64,000 nucleotides of DNA, from the NCBI GenBank assembly GCA_963691815.1, contig OY829662.1:19250276-19314275 (forward strand), written 5' to 3'. Shown here one piece after another: positions 11,537 to 22,080 of the stretch. A program made the translations under genes and the position numbers. How positions within the stretch are numbered: the stretch's first letter is position 1; each line of letters begins with the position of its first letter. The notes under the pieces were generated by a model, which saw nothing but the letters and a program-made list of their open reading frames with translations, did no database searches and was not told where the DNA came from. Source of the DNA: Echiichthys vipera (Eukaryota > Chordata > Actinopteri > Perciformes > Trachinidae).

Positions 11537-11855
11537 GGGCCTCATTTATCAATCTTGTATGAAAACAGGCGCAGATTTATTTATTTTTTATTCGTTTTAA
11601 GAATCCGTTTTGATCTGTTCTTAATATGTGACTGCTTATGCTTAATGACAGCTGAGGTTTGTTAATTATTTTCAGTCAGATTTTGCTGTGCTGCATCGCA
11701 AATACACAGGCTGAAATTTGCGTACACGACCTCAGACCAGACGTGAGATTTTATCGTATGTCCCGCTCACGTCCAAATTGATAAATGCCGAAGTTTGCCA
11801 GGAAATGGTCGTACGCACGTTTTTCTGCCGTACGTTCGTTTGATAAATGAGGGCC
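11537..11855. mobile_element. MITE with GGGCCTCATTTATCAA ends
   Basis: The left end GGGCCTCATTTATCAA is matched by TTTGATAAATGAGGGCC at the right end. This is the terminal repeat of a MITE type found widely in vertebrates. The trinucleotide ATT sits directly outside each end and is a likely 3-base target duplication, which would fit a PIF/Harbinger-type mover, although those usually duplicate TWA. The 319-base interior contains CGTACG words and no coding potential. Confidence 0.8.
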
Positions 11856-14800
11856 ATTGTGTGTATCCATCAGGCTGAAAAAACATGTTGAATCTGTTCC
11901 TCAAAAAACACACATTAGCAGAGCTAATTTAACATGAAGCCTGCGTTGTTTAGTTCTTTGTTTGCTTGTAAGTTGCCGACTGTCTTCTTCCTTTACTTTG
12001 TTTTTGCAACCGTCTTGAAGTGAAATAGTGTGAAATCAATGGCAGGACTGTTCATTATGTCAACTTGTGCAAGCCAGAAAGATACTGTCATTCTGCTGGC
12101 TGGTTGGGTTAAATGCAGCAAAACCAGTTCACCCATGTGTGTGTATTATGTATTCTCTCCAGGTCTGCATATTGACGTGTAGAAAATGATTTTTTTTCAT
12201 GATGACTTTTTCCGATTTATTCCTCTGCCATGATTCAGCTCTAAAAAACAAAATCAATACACATCAGCACCTTTCCTCTTTTCATATTATTGCAATATAT
12301 CTTCACAAAATACAGCCACACATACTTAATAGACAAATATATAACATAGCACTTTATTCTCACAGTTATTTGAGCTATTCATGGTGACTCATGCTCGCCA
12401 CAGTAATGAGTAAGATACCACATGAACAGGAAGAGAAAAGCATGCAGGCCCCTCAGCTGTCCTCGGGCTCATCCTCTTCTCCACATGCTGCTCAGCACGG
12501 GTATTTCTGCCCTCTAACTTTATGCCTTTGTTGGTGCGATAAGTGGTTGTGACACACACCTGAAGACACAGACTAGCAGTCAGATTAGATGTCAGAGGAT
12601 CTGTTTTAAGAACATACTGTGCTATGCTTTTACTTTAATCTTTATCTTCTCTGCCCTACTCTCATTCTTTTGATCTCCTCGGATCATCAGCGGTGTCTCT
12701 TGGTCAGAGTGTGCATCGACAACAGCTGCAGATTGACGATCTGATTGCACTGCACGGTTGAGAGGAGTCCTCAACGAGCAATGGGCAGTGGGTTTCCTGT
12801 TTGAGTTTTAGATGACAGCCTTCGTGACAGGGCCACTGTGTCTTGTGTGTTGTCATTGTCTATAGGTGGACAGTGTTAGAGAGTTAATAAAAGGTAGATC
12901 AGACCTGCTTCCACCCTGAGAGGGATGAGCAATCTGATTTTGCTTCAGGTTTTTACTGGAAGATCCATCTTTCCACTGGAGCATCGAGACGAGAGGCCAG
13001 AGGCTCAGGTGCACAGCGTTCAGTGAAGCAGAGAGCTGCTCTTGCTTATGTCACTTTGACAGGAGTTTCCTGTTGCTGCCTGTGTTTGAGTGGGAGTGTG
13101 GCCTATGTGTGTAGTTTTTGATCTGTTTTTCCAAAGCTGTTTTATTAACTGCAAAGATATGATGCTTTAAAAATGGTAAATGCCATTTCCACTGAAGTAT
13201 ATTTTTGGCTGACTTGTTATGTCAAAGCTCAAACTTGTTCAGATTCTCACTGCATAGTTCTCTTGTGAGTGAATCGTCCCATGGAAGAGGTTGTTTCTCA
13301 GGGGATTCCCACTCTGACAGTGGTTGCTCTTGCAAGCTGAGCCCAGAGACTCGTGGGAGATGGAGACAGTTATTGAAGTCTCCCAAGGGTTCATCACGTG
13401 AAATGGTGAGTACAGGACAGACCCTATAGGAAGGGATCAAGGAGGGTTCTCGGTCTATCTGCAAAAGGGTTGATTCCCCCAAATTATGGAAAAAAACGTA
13501 CTTCTAGTGACATCTAGCCATGCAGGCAGTTTGAAATTTGAAGATATCTGATTGCTGCTTTTCCTCTAATATGATGAAGGTAAAAGAAACTTAGTTTTTT
13601 GTTTCCACAGCATTGAAGTTTTATGTGTTCTGCTGCTCATCTCATTTTCAGGTTGGAGGTACAGGTTGTGAACATTAATTAGGCTTTCACTAAAAGCTTA
13701 GCGTTTCTGATTGCCCAGAAAACAAAAGACGATTAGATGTTTCCATCTTCAGCCTGACACACAGCCTCCACTCTCATTCTATTTTTCTTAACCAATCACA
13801 AGAGAAAAACGCATCCTCCTGAATCTTACATAACTTTAGGGTCGACACTGATGTCTAGCCATACCTAGACACTTCCTTACTTCGTCCATACTGCCCTTGG
13901 TGCTGATTGGCTAATTTTCTATCCCAGAATCCATCGGAGCTGTCTGATGACAATTTAGCCTCTTGGGAAAACTGCCAATACTTCAGTCTTACCAGTGTAG
14001 CTGGCATATATCCGGGTAAAGACTTTCTTTCAAGGGTGCCAGTCATGGTTTATGGTCCGATTAGCAACTTAAGATATCTGCATATGAATGCAGATTGGTT
14101 CTGTTATTGCATGACGACCAATGCGTTCCACCTCCGCTCCACACAGACTGTTTACCTGCATGCAGCCAAAGCCTGCTCATACATGATTGGTAAATTCTAC
14201 TTGGATTACAAACGTAAACCAGACTGCTTCTGCAGCTTCTGCATTCCAATGAAGAGTGGAGTTTAGCTAATCATCAGTGGATCAATTGAATCAAATCTGT
14301 CAACTTGGTGGAGTGGGCAGAAGGTCTTGATCCATTCAATTACAAAAGTTGAGCCGAAAGTTAAACCAAATAAGATTTAAGCAGGGATTCAAAAGGATTT
14401 GGATTCTGTACTGGATTTGAATTTGACAACATGCTGTTAAACCCTATCCCTAATCCAGAATAAGCAGGTCTTTGTTTCTGGGAAGGCATGATGTTGCCTG
14501 GAAAATGTTTTGTAGCCAAAGAGAAAAGAAAAGTGTTGTGGGGTTTTGAGTATGAATAAAAAATGTCTGTCCTCAGCTGTGCACCTGCTGGCTGTGCTGG
14601 TGATTAAAGGTTATCATTGCATTGTTGGCACAATCTTTCCTTTTGTGCCTCACAGTTACCCGTACACACTGACAATTGTCTCTGCAGTCTAAACAGTCGG
14701 CTCATTGTAGCTAAAAGCTTCGCTGCAAGTCAAATTCTATGGTTCTGTTTAAGTCCTTTGATGATCGCACATTCGGACGTCCGCTGCCAAGCCTGTCCCT

Positions 14801-16639
14801 CGATCTAAATTGGTATGCCGTTATGCTGTTTAGGGAGAGAAATTCACCACGCTGCAGGACTAATTGGACTTGGACATGTATGTACTAGTGGACAGCTTTG
14901 TTGACTGATGAACTATAAATACAACTGTGAGTTGAATCTGTCCAAGCAGCTAGTACTGTCATGACTCCTCAGGCCCAGGAGGCCTGAGGGATTTAACCCT
15001 GTCCAACTGCAGCACAAATTACCTTCTGTGGGCCGCTGCGACTGTAGTCAAGACAAGATTTATAAATGTTTCACAGAAAATAGCCGTCACGATCAGAGGA
15101 CAGTTGCTAAGCTGGCAGCACAATGAGCATCAGCTTGCTGTTCAATTTTTCACAGCAATTATGAATTATTCTCAAGGATTCTGAGCCAGGTTTATACAAC
15201 ACCGAGTCTTACACACTCACGTCTGTACAAACACATAAACAGAAACAGTATAAGGCTTCACTTTGAAACATTTGTTTACATTACTCACATTACTAAACAC
15301 AACAGTTTTCTAGGAAACGGATACATAACTAGGCTTTTTCTTATCAAGACTCAAATACTTTTCTTCACTCTAAACCTCGTCTTATTCATCACAAGCTAGA
15401 GTCTGATATAACCAAACTAAAAGACTTTATATCCAGAACATGTAATCAGTTGTATGATGAATGATGCTTTGAGAGTCCACATTTATTCTTGACCTTGGTA
15501 ACAAGAATTCGACAGAAATTCTGAACTTACGGTCCATTGCCCAACATTTTACAGAGCTTTGAGTTGCATTTCACAGACTTGTTAGTTCGCTCAGTAAACA
15601 GTCTTCATAAAGAGAGATATAAGATGTGGTTGAAAAGCTCCAGAAAAAGCTACTGATTGGACCTTTTAGACCTTTGTTGTCCAACTATTAACCAATAATA
15701 TGATCTATGATAACATTACACTTTAATACACTTTTTTATTTTTAATACTTCAGCACATTTGACTGTGAATTAAGAAGTTAATTTAGCTTCTGACAAAGTA
15801 TTTTCACATTGTTGTGTTTCTTCTATAGAATCTCAGTACTTCTCCTTCACTGAGTCCAATAAACAGTTTGAATTTTAAGCAGTTTTTCTGGTACACTGTT
15901 AAAATTTCCAAATGAAAATTAATCTCTGCCACAGTTGTGCAATAAACTTGCCCTCCCTCTATCTAATCTGAGTTTTTAATTGTAATTTAAATGGTAATCC
16001 TTTATCTTGTCATTGAGCGATGACAATGAAATCTATTCATGATGTAATATTTAGATGGTTTTCATATTTTCTTTATAATTATAAGCATGAGAATGGAGGC
16101 CATCCTCAGTGTTTCATCTGGCTGCTGCCTCAAGACAAAGCACCCTCAAAGGATATCACAGTGTGACGGTTCTGACTGTCTCCTCAGAGATGAACCGTGG
16201 CTTCGCTCCTTGGTGAGGCGGACAAAATTGGAGGAAGGAAGTTTCTGTGGCAGATGCTAGGCTGTCTCATATTGTCTCACACATGGGACTTAACACATTT
16301 AGTGACCCGCGGGACTCCACAAACAAACAACACCTTCTCTACAAGCACACAACCCCTCAGCTGATTGATAAGGGATATTATAAGTTGTCTCCCGGTAGTG
16401 CCCTCCCGGTTTCACCCTGAGGCTGGCTGGACACCGCTGAGTTCTTCCTGTTGGCTCTGTGGACAAGCCTGCAGGAGCCTGTAAGCAATGCCTGTTTCGG
16501 TCTTTTACATGCCGCTCCATGCCGCTGAAGCTGTCCTGACCAGCTGGTGAAGCTAGGTAGCTGCAGGTCATCTTGGAACCTAATCAAGTATTGATGTCTG
16601 GCTTTCCATGCTGACTGAGTAACCAAAGAAGAGCTCTTC
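11856..16639. other. Long unique non-coding stretch, no gene seen
   Basis: Nearly 4.8 kb without a supported gene or well-defined repeat. Open frames at 13205-13482 and 13907-14266 (up to 119 codons) have no recognisable motif. The rest is ordinary AT-rich unique sequence, and parts could be conserved non-coding DNA, which one sequence cannot show. Confidence 0.6.
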
Positions 16640-16716
16640 GCGACTGGCGTCCTGTCCGGAGTGTGTACGCGACCCTGATAGGGACAAGTGGTTGAAGATG
16701 GATGGATGGATATTTG
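16640..16716 (+). repeat. Fish SINE/LINE 3' tail with (GGAT)n
   Basis: Reads GACTGGCGTCCTGTCCGGAG, then GCGACCCTGATAGGGACAAG, then GGTTGAAGATGGATGGATGG. This is the common teleost retroposon ending of the type GACTGGCGACCTGTCC...CGCGACCCTG..GGATAAGCGG..ATGGATGGATGG, with the middle (GCTGGGATAGGCTCCAGC part) deleted. Confidence 0.75.
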
Positions 16717-17109
16717 AAGAAAAACCTAATCTAATTTCCTAAACATTCACCTCTCAGTTGGCGTCTTATCATTCATTTGCTTCACATTTAATGCATTTAC
16801 AGCGAACACAGCCTCAGTTCCGTGTGATCGAGATTTAACAGTAGATAAGAAACAGCATGACTGTATGCCTTTGTGTCCAGCCTCATCAGTGGCAGGTTCT
16901 TTGGCAAAGCAGTGTGAGAAACTAATCATAGTTGCTGACCTTTTCCAGTCCCATAATAATGTGCATGGATAATCTCTATGCAGGCTGTCAGCATGTGTTG
17001 GTCAGTCAAGGCAGCTAAAACTTTCTCTGATTGGGTCGGGTCAGATCGCAGAGGATGTCCAATGCTGCTGCTTTCTCTTCTCAGATCCACTACCACCCCA
17101 AACGTATTA
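16717..17109. other. Short unique segment
   Basis: No feature recognised. Part may be the decayed 3' region of the minus-strand LINE that follows. Confidence 0.5.
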
Positions 17110-17345
17110 CAATACAGTAAAGAAGAGTACAATTTTGATCAGTCTCTTACTGAAAGTGCGCCACTCTTTGTCCAGGAGGTCGTAAAGAGGATGCAAGGTG
17201 TTTTTCATGATGCACAATCATTTTTGCAAACGGCTCCAGGGTAGTTTCCAGTACAGAGTCGGCTGTTCTGATGAGTTGTTTTGGTCTCGGGCTCTGATGC
17301 CACTGCCCCAGTACATTGTTATTGCAAGCACAGTTTTCTTTGTGC
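17110..17345 (-). pseudogene. LINE reverse-transcriptase C-terminus relic
   Basis: On the minus strand three frames together give the C-terminal part of a fish non-LTR RT. Near 17310 it reads YWGSGIRARDQN, next KQLIRTADSVLETTLEP, and from 17208 downward MKNTLHPLYDLLDKEW followed by RTFSKRLIK. These match the familiar C-W-G-S-G-I-x-A ... LIRKAxSVLG ... M-x-N-x-x-H-P-L-x-D ... FSxRL order after the catalytic domain. At least two frameshifts break it. No 5' domains are present, as expected for an old 5'-truncated LINE. Confidence 0.7.
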
Positions 17346-17484
17346 AGAGTGGTAAAATATATGCCACATCTGATTGCACACATTAAAGGGCCTAAATTTA
17401 TCTCCTTTCCTGTAAACACCCTTGAGGGTGCATGAATATCTGTGCCATATTTCATGTGTAATGCATCCTGTAGCCATCAAGACA
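17346..17484. other. Short segment, possible LINE remnant
   Basis: Might continue the LINE relic upstream on the minus strand (a block read as CNQMWHIFYHSAQRKLCL is weakly consistent), but I cannot support it firmly. Confidence 0.3.
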
Positions 17485-17567
17485 TTTATGGATGACAATA
17501 TTGGTCAGTCTGTCAGTCCTGAACAAAGTGGTCGACTGACAGACTGACCAATATTGTCATCCATAAA
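17485..17567. repeat. Perfect 34-bp inverted repeat (hairpin)
   Basis: Bases 17485-17518 and 17534-17567 are exact reverse complements over 34 bases, separated by a 15-base loop. The arm starts TTTATGGATGACAATATTGG and ends CAGTCTGTCAGTC. The flanks are not inverted and there are no target duplications, so it does not look like a standard MITE. A transcript would fold to a 34-bp uninterrupted stem. The perfect pairing suggests a recent template-switch event or a small foldback element. Confidence 0.95.
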
Positions 17568-18061
17568 GCCATGCTGTTAGCCTCTCAGTTCATCTTCCAT
17601 TTCCAAGGGGCGGCGGTGCAAAGCAAAATGCTTCTGGACGCAAAAGTAAAGTCTTTTAAAGGCTTTTATTTGTGATTTTTGTTAATAAACACTGTTAGAT
17701 CATATACCATTCTGTTTATTTACTTCTGGTTTTAGGTTTTGTGATACCTTATGTACATAATTGTCTTTTGAATTGGGATTCACGTTCATCTCAATTCAGC
17801 ATATTTTGAAATGTGCCGTGTTATCTTGGTTTGTTCTTTTAATTACTCCAGTATCAAAAAGATTTCTATAGTTTATTTGACAATGTTTTGAATATTTTTC
17901 ACACTTTATGCAGACTTTTGACATCATGCATATTTTCATCCTGTTTTGTGTCTGATCATGTCTTACCGCTGTTGTTTTTGCACATGCTGTAATATAATTG
18001 CATTTAATTTCCATACTTTTCACCCTTTTCACCCCATTCACTCAATTTTTATCTACACTGT
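17568..18061. other. Unique AT-rich segment
   Basis: No gene. The last 70 bases before the (TA)n tract may be the 3'-UTR of the retroposon whose tail follows. Confidence 0.5.
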
Positions 18062-18140
18062 AATATATACAGTATATATATATATATATTCTGCTGCAAA
18101 AGCCCAATTTCCTCAAGGGGTCATTAAAATCAAATGATCA
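18062..18140 (+). repeat. (TA)n tract and LINE-type 3' tail
   Basis: A TATATA tract (to 18090) is followed by CTGCTGCAAAAGCCCAATTT, CCTCAAGGGGTCATTAAA. This resembles a recurrent fish LINE ending, CTGCTGCAACAA..CAATTTCC..GGGGATCAATAAA. The body of the element is not recognisable. Confidence 0.5.
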
Positions 18141-18477
18141 TTAAAGTAACATGTAAGATTGCCATAAAAAGAAACCAGATTCGCTGAAAAAAGTGATGGT
18201 CCTCTGAACTACAATCTCTAACCTACCAACAGAATTCACTCAATTATTTGTGTCTAATGTTTGGCTAGTTATACAAAGTGTTCTCTAAAAGTTTTTGCAA
18301 CTAATAAACACAATTAAATGATTCAGTCTTTATAACTTACATAGTATCCTGCAACCGTTGTGGCACATTATTCTTTTACTTTGGATGTATAGGATTAGAT
18401 CAATTTTCAGCTTAGATTTATTCAATTTGAAATCGTGCATGGTGTTGGCCGCCAGTTATTTTGTCCAGTGCGTATCA
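18141..18477. other. Unique segment, nothing seen
   Basis: AT-rich unique sequence. Confidence 0.6.
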
Positions 18478-18572
18478 TATGTACCCTGTCTCTCCCAGTG
18501 CATGTTGGGATATCCTCCAGCCCTTTTTGCAGACCTCGATGACAGAGAGCTTGATTTTCTGGTGGCTCATGT
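18478..18572 (+). repeat. Diverged copy of the 16640 retroposon tail
   Basis: GTACCCTGTCTCTCCCAGTG, CATGTTGGGATATCCTCCAG and CCC..GCAGACC..GATGACAG follow the order of the fish tail consensus (GTACCCCGCCTCTCGCCC..GCTGGGATAGGCTCCAGCCC..GCGACCC). It contains the middle that the copy at 16640 lacks. Confidence 0.6.
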
Positions 18573-18795
18573 CATCATATCAAATACTTAGAGGGTTTTC
18601 ATTTGAGCCACTGATTGGATGTTTTGCAGGAAATGTATTTTTTCTAATTTCAAAAGACAAAAAGCAAAACACTGACTGTAGTCTTCTTTTGAAAGTGAAT
18701 GCAGAGAGCATCCTTTAACTGAGCTAACTCAGAAAGGTGAAGGAAATCTGATCCAACCACAGAGAGCAGGGACAAAGTCAGATAGATGTATCAAC

Positions 18796-18828
<33 letters not shown>

Positions 18829-19764
18829 GGATGATAAATGATATGATCATGTTCTTAGCACATAGACAATGTTGACAAATGAAGACGAGGCTTAAAAGCT
18901 TAACCACTGCTTCATTGTTCTCAGTTCCATTCAGATTATTGCATAAATTAAAGGCTCTTGCTTTCAGTAGTTGAACATTGTGAGAAAGTGTGTGTGCTCA
19001 CGCGTGCATGGTGCTAAAGCAGACTCTTGAATTCTCCAGGTGATAGTCGACACTAAAAGAAACGTTAATATATGCACAATCACCAGTTGGCCTCAGAACA
19101 CCCTTCACCTCTGCTGACACACATACACACACTTACGTTTTAAATTACAGTCAGGGTATCTTCACTTCACTTCTGTATATACTGTTAACGTAAATCAGTG
19201 TATTATGTTGAGGCTGTTGACATGCAGGATTATCTTTTCCTTCTTTGAGCATATTTAAAGATGCTTTTATTTGCTTTTACTTTATTTACAAAATGCAACA
19301 CTTTCTCCATGTGTTTCACATTTAAACCCAGAGGTTTAGTGGTTCCTTGGAGGCTTTTATTGTGAAAAGTACAGTTGATCAGAATTAAAAAATGTACATC
19401 CGGACATGACCTGAACTATGAACATGACAGAGTTAATTCTCGAAACACATAAACTACAGTCTGCAGAATTTGCACGGCTATCATAACAGTAAACTACTTA
19501 TAATCTTTTTTTTTTTTCTGAGTTGTTGTTCAGGAACAAATAATATTTATTCATCATCAAACTGATCATGGTTCTACTACAGATTTTAGACACATAAACT
19601 TGGATTTATGATGGGATGGATGAACTTGGACTTCAGACTTAGTTTGACATTTAGGAGATATTTGCTTTCCCAGAGTTATACGAGATGTTTGATACCACTC
19701 AAGTCTGTTGGTTAAATTTGGAGCTGGAGCCAGCATCTTAGCACAAAGACTGACCATGGGGAAT
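18573..19764. other. Unique non-coding stretch, no gene seen
   Basis: Contains a short (AGAG/ATAG)n patch at 18797-18830. No gene or clear transposon was recognised. Confidence 0.65.
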
Positions 19765-20237
19765 GACAGCTAATAGTCTGTGAATGTTCTCATTTGTCCA
19801 GGTCATCGTTATCCCCAAAGGAATTTCAGTCAAAAGCAACTGGACTTGGTTATTTGTCTAGGAAGATGTTTCACCTCTCATCCAAAAGGCTTCATCAGTT
19901 CATGTACGCATCTGACCAGGCTGGGACCGGTCCAACTAACTGTCGTTAAGACTCAGTAGAGCACTAACTAAGTTGAAACCAACTTCCCACCAACGACTGT
20001 CACTCTAACGACGGTCGTCGGCACTTGGAGTACAAAGGGTTCCAGTGACATCATCGGCCTTGTGAGAGGTTCGATACCTGGATCTCCACACAAGATAGTT
20101 GGACCAGTCCCAGCCTGGTCAGATGCGTACATGAATTGATGATGCCTCTTGGATGAGAGGTGAAACGTCTTCCTAGACAAATAACCAAGTCCTGTTGCTT
20201 TTGACTGAAATTCCTTTGGGGGAAGACGGCTAATAGT
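19765..20237. mobile_element. Penelope-like inverted unit with hammerhead-like motifs
   Basis: Two 126-base arms, 19813-19938 and 20096-20221, are near-perfect reverse complements around a 157-base centre. Near-identical 13-base repeats GACAGCTAATAGT (19765-19777) and GACGGCTAATAGT (20225-20237) flank the unit as a probable target duplication. Each arm carries a block of the form CTGATGA-x-CCTC-loop-GAGG-x-GAAAC. On the minus strand at 19898-19865 the CTGATGA is exact. On the plus strand at 20136-20169 it is TTGATGA followed by GAAACGTC. Hammerhead ribozymes with these core words are known in the terminal repeats of Penelope-like elements, and fish copies often lie in inverted orientation. 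No reverse-transcriptase or GIY-YIG region is present. The inverted structure is seen directly; the family call is inference. Confidence 0.7.
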
Positions 20238-21775
20238 GTTAAAATCTGCAGAACAACTTTTTTGAAAAACCTTTAAAATTGCAAATTGACATTTTTACAG
20301 TCCAGTCTTTGTACAACTTAAACAAACAAAATGTAACACGTCAGATCAGCAGTTTCACCCTGTTAAACGTTTTTATGGTAAGCTAAATTAGAAGAAGGTG
20401 TATAAGCATATTTTCTAAAATGTCCAACTTCTTCTTTGGATCAACAGCCAGTGTGCCAGGACAGTGTCCGGTGTGTCTGTACTGTAAAGAGAGAAAATAT
20501 CAGAGTTGTACTTCACAAATGCAAATATTAAAAAAACAGGTGCTCTTTGTTTCCAAGGACATATAATGAAACAAAATATGAGAGAGAGAGAGTTATAACT
20601 TTTTGATCAATAAGTCATAACCAAAAAATACCAAGGCACACAGCTTTGCAAAAAAATAAAAAGGCTTCAAGGCATGCTATGGTTTTAGTGTAGAGTTTTG
20701 CAAAGTAGTGTACCTTTTGAAATTTTACTCGACTTATTGATCACAAGGCTAAGTAAAAGTCTAAAAAAATGTATTCTCTCATTCTGAACTCCCTCCAGAC
20801 ATTTTACTCCAATCACTACCTCACTTTCCAGTGTGTGAATTTCTAAATATCCTCAAAGATGTTGGTCTCACGGTTTCTTGGAAGAGCTCATTGAAATCTA
20901 TTGATGAGACGTATTTGCTGATGTTTATGCTAATACAGGAGGAGCTGTGACTGCACCAGGACGCCGAGAATGTAAATCATAAAGTCAACATTAAAATCTC
21001 TTTCATGTGGCCTGGTGGCATGCGATGAATGTGCTTTAACGGTCGTCACGTGGCGTTAAATGGTTAATGCTCCACATGATGACAGCTGAGGAAATATCTG
21101 AGCTAAGTAGTCTGATGTTTGACATGTTTGCATCTAAAGAAGATACTTCTCAGTCCTTCTGTACTTAACGTGGTGAGTCACACTGCGCAACGTGAACAGA
21201 AACGTTCATTACATTGTTAATACACACACTTCTGACTCAAACTGATTAGGGGATCTCTGTCAGGGTTTAATCTTGTTCAAACACCCCCGCTGAGTGTACA
21301 TTTTTCCACCAACACACAAATGATCCTAGGGGTTTCAATAATTAAACCAGCAGGGGAGAGAGAGCACATGTCCACTACGGATGATTGTTGGTGTTACCTA
21401 CCTACAACAGAAGCAGACTGGCTGTCCACTGCAGTAAAGAGCTTCAAGGCTAAATTCAAGGAGGTTTAGAAAGACACTTTAAGACATATACAATAATGGC
21501 TTTATATTGTATAAAAGGCATCTTGTTGTAGTGTCAATACTGTATTGTGTTATTGACGTGTACGGCGTCAAAGTAATGTGCTTGGTACGCCCATCGTTCT
21601 CCTCCTCAACCACCTCGACCAATTCACATGTGCATTAGTTGAAAAAAATATGGTCATAAACCTTCTTAATTTACAGCTAAACACTACACGAACATATGTT
21701 TCTGACATTTTAGACAAGAAAAAGGTTACACCGTAGCAGAATGTTGATTCACATTTGATTAGTGTTGCATGTTTC
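20238..21775. other. Unique non-coding stretch, possible regulatory block
   Basis: No gene or clear repeat. Bases 20940-21110 are compositionally distinct, with a GTCACGTGGC E-box-type word near 21044 and an ATCATAAAGTC word near 20977. It is a candidate conserved element only by appearance. Confidence 0.5.
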
Positions 21776-22080
21776 TTATTATTTATTTCGCCTCTATTTT
21801 ACCAGGATTGTCTTATTGACATAAGGGATCTCTTTTACAAAGAAGGCCTGTCCAATAATAACACCATCAAATAATTTAATAATAATTCAGTTAACATAAA
21901 AGCACATGGATTTGAGAAACATTAAAATGATCACATAAAAAATGTGCACACAGACAGCCTGAACTCGATGGATAGTTTTGACCTTTAAAGCTCAAGATCA
22001 GTGTTGATTGTTCCATGCAGTAGGAGCAGGTCTTTCGCAGGTCAGCGCTGACTTAATTGATTTGAGGACCGGTCTCCTAG
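21776..22080 (-). repeat. LINE 3'-UTR fragment
   Basis: The words TATTTTACCAGGATTGTCTT, ATTGACATAAGGGATCTCTT and TTACAAAGAAGGCCTGTCC match the fish LINE 3'-UTR pattern TTTTACCAGGxAxGTCCCATTGAGATxxxxATCTCTTTT..GGGAGACCTGGCC. Later TTGTTCCATGCAGTAGGAGC fits the same element. An AT-rich stretch at the left edge would be the 3' tail, putting the element on the minus strand. No coding part is left. Confidence 0.55.

Noticed and set aside
13907..14266. 119-codon open frame
   Set aside because: No recognised motif, no promoter or splice context, and a comparable frame exists on the other strand.
17485..17567. Known microRNA gene
   Set aside because: I recognise no known microRNA seed, and the fully paired 34-bp stem is unlike typical precursors, which have bulges. 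Kept only as a hairpin.
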